NCBI GenBank assembly: GCA_001939145.1
Contig: LSRX01000695.1
Location: 18,494 to 82,493 of the forward strand
Source of the DNA: Symbiodinium microadriaticum
Lineage: Eukaryota > Sar > Dinophyceae > Suessiales > Symbiodiniaceae
Reading direction: 5' to 3'
Length of the DNA stretch: 64,000 nt
The translations under genes were made by a program, and so were the position numbers. This document shows positions 59,848 to 64,000 of the stretch, piece after piece. The notes under the pieces were generated by a model. The model was not told the DNA's origin. It saw nothing but the letters and a program-made list of their open reading frames with translations, and did no database searches. The stretch's first letter is position 1, and every line of letters starts with the position of its first letter.

Positions 59848-61444
59848 GGGCTTCTTAGCAAACCAGAACATCCGACCACTAGACCCGTGAAGCCTACAAC
59901 CCTAAAGTGCGCAAGCCCCCTGCCTAAAACACAGCTCTTCGCCGGAAACTGTCATGACCCACGAGTTTCGGCGAAAGCTTGACTCCTCTGAAGACGGTAT
60001 CGGGGTGTCGAGTGGGTGATAGGTTGAGTGAGGTGAGGAGGGATCCTGCTTGTGTTGTAGCCCTGCAGAGATTGTAGTCGCTGACTGGTTTTGAGATGTG
60101 CTGAGCAACTGCCATCGAAGCAGGCGGCCATTGGCCCACGTATTTGCTGCTTCCAATTCTATTCCAGAAGGTTGCTTTTGGCTGCAGCACGCTTTGCTTT
60201 TCGGTTCGTGACCAGACATCTGGAGTGTGTTTGATCTTCAGGCGTTCCTTCAGGCTGCAAGATGCATGCTTTCGCGAAGGCGATGAGGAATGCGAGAATC
60301 TGGTGGCTCGTCGACTATAGATCTTAGACCGGAGAGACAGCGAGTTCGAATTGCAAGTGCAAAGCGCAACGCCCCAGCAACCGACAGGGCTGCGGAGGCA
60401 CAGACCGTTCGTGAGTTTTTGGAAAACGCCGGTCCAGCTGCATCAGGTTGAACAGGGGTCCTGCTTTTGACCCGATAGTGGCAGCCGAAGTTCTGTTTCG
60501 GGGCTGTAAGCGCAACAGTTTCTTTGGGACTCGGCCAGTAGTCGCTGAGGTCTCCCATTCCTAAAGCACGAGTCACGAGTCGTCATAACCAAGAGGTGCG
60601 ATAGTTCAACTTATAGTTCGAAGTTTCGACTACACTGGGAGCCTCCAGAGCTCTTGTTGTGTACGGCTGCGCCAGAACGTCCTGCTCGTGACGGAGTAGT
60701 TTCAGTTCACTCACGCCCAAACTCCCTTTAAACTCTAAACCCTCTCAACCCTAAGCCGAAAAGCCCTATAATCCTTAAACCCGGTTAACCGGAAGCTCTA
60801 TCATCCCTAAACCCTCCGCTTATGGGCATAGAGATCCCTAGCCGTGCCAGACATAAAAACCTTGAAGCCACTAGGCCGCTCCACGGTTCCTGGCTCGAAG
60901 GGCATCTGGACAGGAAAGGCTTCCAGGGCCAATTGGAGCGCTGACGACCTGTGGGGCTTCGGGGCAGGGGTTTAGGCATTAAGGGGCTTCTCCTTTGGAG
61001 GTCTGGTCGAGTGATTCTTGATGTTCAGTTTGACGGCTGAGGGTGTTGCATCATTTTTGTGCATGTCAGGCTTGTATGTTCTTGGGTCAGTGTGCACTAC
61101 AGCAGCCTCGTATCAAGTCAGCCGGCTACCATGGCAAACCATGTGCCAGCCTGAGGCAGCATTGTCAAGTTGCTTGCCCTTACACACGGTTCAGGGTTCA
61201 GGCTCCGACGGCATTTTCTGTGAGTTTGTGTGGGGCATTTGGAACGCGGACTGTGACTCTAGCACCAACAAGCCCCGATGCACAAGAGTAATATGAGGAT
61301 CTAACGAAGTTACAACGGTATTATTTCGGGTGTTTCTTTGTTACAAGTATTGTATAACGTACCCCAAAGCCCCATTCTAATTTTCAGGCCTCTATACTAA
61401 GCCCTCATAGTAACACTCACAGACCCTTTATAACGGAACCCTAT
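59848..61444. other. Gene-poor DNA
   Basis: No gene supported. Degenerate AAACCCT words occur at 60735-60815. Confidence 0.4.
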
Positions 61445-61885
61445 TCTAAGCAACCTTAAACCCTGAACCCTAAACCCCAAGGTCGCGAAGTGGTCTCCAC
61501 TTGTGGTACCCTTGGGGCCTTAGGGTTGAGGGTTTAGGGGTTTAGGGTTTATAGGGGTTGCAGACCGGATGCAAAAAAGGGTTTATAGGGGTTTAGGATT
61601 TAAGGTTCAGGGTTTAGGATTTCGGATTTCAGGGCCTTAAGGTTCAGGGTTTAGGGTTTAGGACCTCGGATTTCAGCACTCACTCGGGGACCAGCCGGGC
61701 GAGGTCTATCCAGTCGAGGAAGGCTCATGGGCCCAACTACGTGGAGGTACCACTGTCAGGCTCCACTCGGTCTGCTAGGATCTAGGATTTCAACACTCAT
61801 AGGATTTAGGGCTTATAGGGTTTAGAGGCCTTCTATTTAGGGTTTAAGGTTTAGGGTTTAGGGTTTGAACCCTGAACCCCAAAGC
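61445..61885. repeat. Degenerate telomere-type clusters in both orientations
   Basis: CCCTAAACCC at 61451-61481 is followed by TTTAGGG/GGTTTAGG runs at 61520-61665 and again at 61800-61870, then GAACCCTGAACCCC. The word GATTTCAGGGCCTTAAGG and relatives show internal duplication. Confidence 0.8.
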
Positions 61886-62047
61886 CAAACCCTAGAGCGA
61901 GGCCTTATATACTGAAACTACTTGGACCCTGAATTCTAGTAGGCTTCTTGTTGTAACCCATTCTCATGGCGAATTATAGTGTCCCAGCATTCACAACAAG
62001 GGCAGCGAACAGTAAAGAACTGAATTCAAGGGCATTCTATTGAGCCA

Positions 62048-62432
62048 GCTAAACCCTAAACCCTGGCTTGTCCGAGTGTGAGTGCTGAAACCCTGAACCC
62101 TAAGCAGAGTCGCCCAAGGCCGACCCCTTCACGCGGCCGCCGGGCAGCCCGGATGGTCGCCGCGATGCTTTGCGGTTCTGATGGGGTTCACTCTTTTTGC
62201 TTTCGAGGCTCTTGCGCTATCGCACGATATCGTGCACAATGTTGGTGGAATTTTGTGCCATTATACTCTTGCCAAAGCCTAAAACTCTCGGCATCGAAGC
62301 TCTGACCTGCTTGAGCTGTGACGAGAACCAGCGTCGAACATCCGTCACTTGGTCGAAGAAGCTCCGGAAGACGAGGCCATGGGTACGGTTTAGGGTTTCG
62401 GGGTTGAGGGTTTAGGGTTTAGAGTTAGAAAT
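62048..62432. repeat. Short CCCTAAACCCT and TTTAGGG runs
   Basis: CCCTAAACCCT at about 62051-62062 and GTTTAGGGTTTCGGGGTTGAG at about 62389-62421 are the last telomere-type clusters in the window. Confidence 0.75.
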
Positions 62433-63037
62433 TGACATGTTGAAGCCTGGGCAGGGCTAGCAGGAATTGGAGCTCGGAAGTCTGCTAGACTTCTCCCACA
62501 CGGACCAGGATGAGTAAGAATTGGGGGATTAGCCTGCTTGTCCTACAGAGTCCTACAGTGCCTCGATGCGTTTCATCTTCGGTTCAGAGGCGAATCGTCG
62601 AGCATTCTTGCTGCCAAGCGGGAATCTTGTTTGTTTTGCAGCTCCGCGGCTCAAGGCATAATTTTCTTGAGCGGAGCTCACTGTAACATGGAATGAAAGA
62701 TGAACCTTTGGACAGATGCTAGGTGGTTTCTCAGGGTATGATCGCAAGAAGCGTTACAGACGAACAGTGTTGCACGAGCTGGCATGCTGCACTCTTGCTT
62801 CTGCCGGTGATGCCTAAGCCTGACCTCAGTGTTGCCACGAATTCGAAGTAGGTGCTGCAGGCGTAGAAACATGTAGATACAGCAGTAGGCTCGACAGTTG
62901 TCAGCGCATGCGGCGTAGTTCTTTGCGATGTGGTGGCTTTGTGGTTGCAATATGCTGGGCCAGCCAGAGCTAGACGTTCCGGCCGATGCACAGGCCAACT
63001 GAGAGAGCATGAGTGTGAATGGTGGTGTTTGCATTAA
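62433..63037. other. Possible downstream exon region, not supported
   Basis: A minus-strand frame at about 62690-62553 (AKQTRFPLGSKNARRFASEP) is protein-like, but no splice partner or family was recognised. Confidence 0.2.
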
Positions 63038-63163
63038 TTATGGGACTTTGAAGTTGCAGATGCTATCATCCGAACCAACAGTCAAGACGTGGGTGTTTCC
63101 ATTCGGTGAGATAAGCAGCTTCACAATCACAGCATGATCAGAACAGACAGCATCGGTGGAGCT
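63038..63163 (-). CDS. Probable last exon of a WD40-repeat protein
   Basis: The final about 34 residues before the TAA at 63038 read as one WD40 blade. A hydrophobic VIVKLLISPNG strand-turn is followed by HVLTVGSDDSICNFKVP, matching the usual pattern of a strand, a Gly-Ser-Asp-Asp turn and a closing strand with an aromatic residue near its end. WD40 blades form beta-propellers that serve as protein-interaction platforms. The upstream exons could not be joined with confidence: frames at 63297-63836 and 63164-63304 are open but ambiguous, and an A11 run sits just before the exon. The partner function is unknown. Confidence 0.4.
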   Translation of the reverse strand, partial: SSTDAVCSDHAVIVKLLISPNGNTHVLTVGSDDSICNFKVP

Positions 63164-63304
63164 TTTTTTTTTTGGCATGGCAAGTCCAAGCATCCGCGGC
63201 AATGCTTGCAGCAACCTACTGTTCATGGTACTTTCTGCACACCCTGTAACATTAAGTGCTTCAAGGGCTTTCTGAACATAGATGTCACCACGAATCTTAA
63301 ACAT

Positions 63305-64000
63305 GACCGCGGTAGGGCAAATATGTACTGCATATTTCTTCAGCCACAGTCAGACAGTCTTTGACTGTGTGTGCACGCCCGAGACTTCTTCGCTCGTGGA
63401 AGCACATGGTCACAGCCGCAAACCACGTCCAGTAGCTGTCTCGTCCGCATGTTACATGTGCAGCGAGTGTGTGATCTGCAGCAGGGCACCAGCGATGCAT
63501 GACTCGGCCTGTGCTACGCTCTAACAACCTTTGAGTTCCCTCGTGTTTTTGCTTGCCTGCTGCTGCTTCTGCTCGCTCTCGTACTACTGCTTGTTTTGTG
63601 ATGCTGTTCTTGCTTGTTCTTGTTGGTTGCGGTGGTGCTCCTCGTGTGTCTCCTTCATAGCCGAAAGCACTGGGATGAGAAGCCCACCTTCTCAAAGGTC
63701 TGTGAGAGATGAACCGTGTAGCCCCCCAGTCGCAAAGTCTGAAGCCCCAGGGGATTGAAGCACTTGCAAAGCCAAAGGAATCCAAAGGATCTAGACGGAG
63801 AGTGCAACCACTTCCATCGCGAATTCCTAGATACACTTCCTAGCCAAATCCGAAAACCCGCCCGACCCGTAGACTGATTCTCCTGCGGCTTCTTCAGGCT
63901 CAGGGGGGCTCGGACATCGTGGAGGTGTCGTGCGACCCGGACCGGGTACCGGTGCAGGGTTGCTCCGGCCTGTCACTGCTGTGTCACAGTAGAGGCTTGT
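63305..64000. other. Region upstream of the WD40-like exon
   Basis: If the WD40-like exon is real, earlier exons should lie here on the minus strand. The longest frame (63836-63297, 179 codons) has no visible WD40 pattern, so no exon is called. No repeat was seen. Confidence 0.3.

Noticed and set aside
60330..60350. A possible tRNA T-arm (GAGTTCGAATTGC)
   Set aside because: The flanking bases do not pair as a T stem, and no anticodon or acceptor stem could be placed.
1..64000. Dinoflagellate spliced-leader sequence, CRISPR arrays, rRNA genes
   Set aside because: Looked for by eye on both strands; no convincing match was seen.

Overview
The window looks like nuclear DNA of a dinoflagellate, most like a symbiodiniacean, though the species cannot be fixed from sequence alone. 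The reasons are: genes broken by many short introns; 3' splice sites that are almost always AG|G; 5' splice sites that are often GC instead of GT; all recognisable large genes of the first 23 kb on one strand; very high simple-repeat content; and many interstitial copies of the TTTAGGG telomere-type heptamer. Gaps (N at 27120, 29743-29752 and 43944) show it is a draft scaffold.

Region 1 (about 2.3-22.5 kb) holds the coding content. Four genes lie on the minus strand. In transcription order they are: (i) a seven-exon gene of 1725 codons (22502 to 16067) for a large transposase-like protein with a C-terminal Cys/His zinc-finger-like cluster; (ii) a proline-rich, alanine-rich coiled-coil protein (15479 to 13472); (iii) an apparently intact single-exon cytosine-5 DNA methyltransferase with a histone-H1-like basic tail (10507 to 8141); (iv) an unrecognised gene of about 1313 codons in at least 12 exons (7767 to 2319). 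All exon joins were worked out by eye from frame continuity and splice dinucleotides, and each model closes in frame. Together they may be a transposon-derived or transposon-carried cluster that includes a DNA methyltransferase. That is an inference, because no terminal repeats were found.

Between genes (ii) and (iii) sits a 0.83-kb minisatellite of GGATCC/GGTACC-rich units, flanked on both sides by T-rich and (TTTG)n DNA. Introns of genes (i) and (iv) share a GTTTCACC-type motif, including one segment of about 25 bp common to both genes.

Region 2 (about 23-64 kb) is different. It has almost no convincing genes and none of the GTGAAAC motif. It contains diverged tandem repeats (24.0-25.1 and 27.4-27.9 kb), a duplicated 97-bp block next to an N, a perfect 34-bp palindrome, small inverted-repeat elements with a TAGGATCC core, long microsatellites, and repeated degenerate CCCTAAA/TTTAGGG clusters in both orientations. 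Only two places look like real exons: a degraded pair at 48.86-49.48 kb and a WD40-like last exon at about 63.04-63.16 kb, both on the minus strand.
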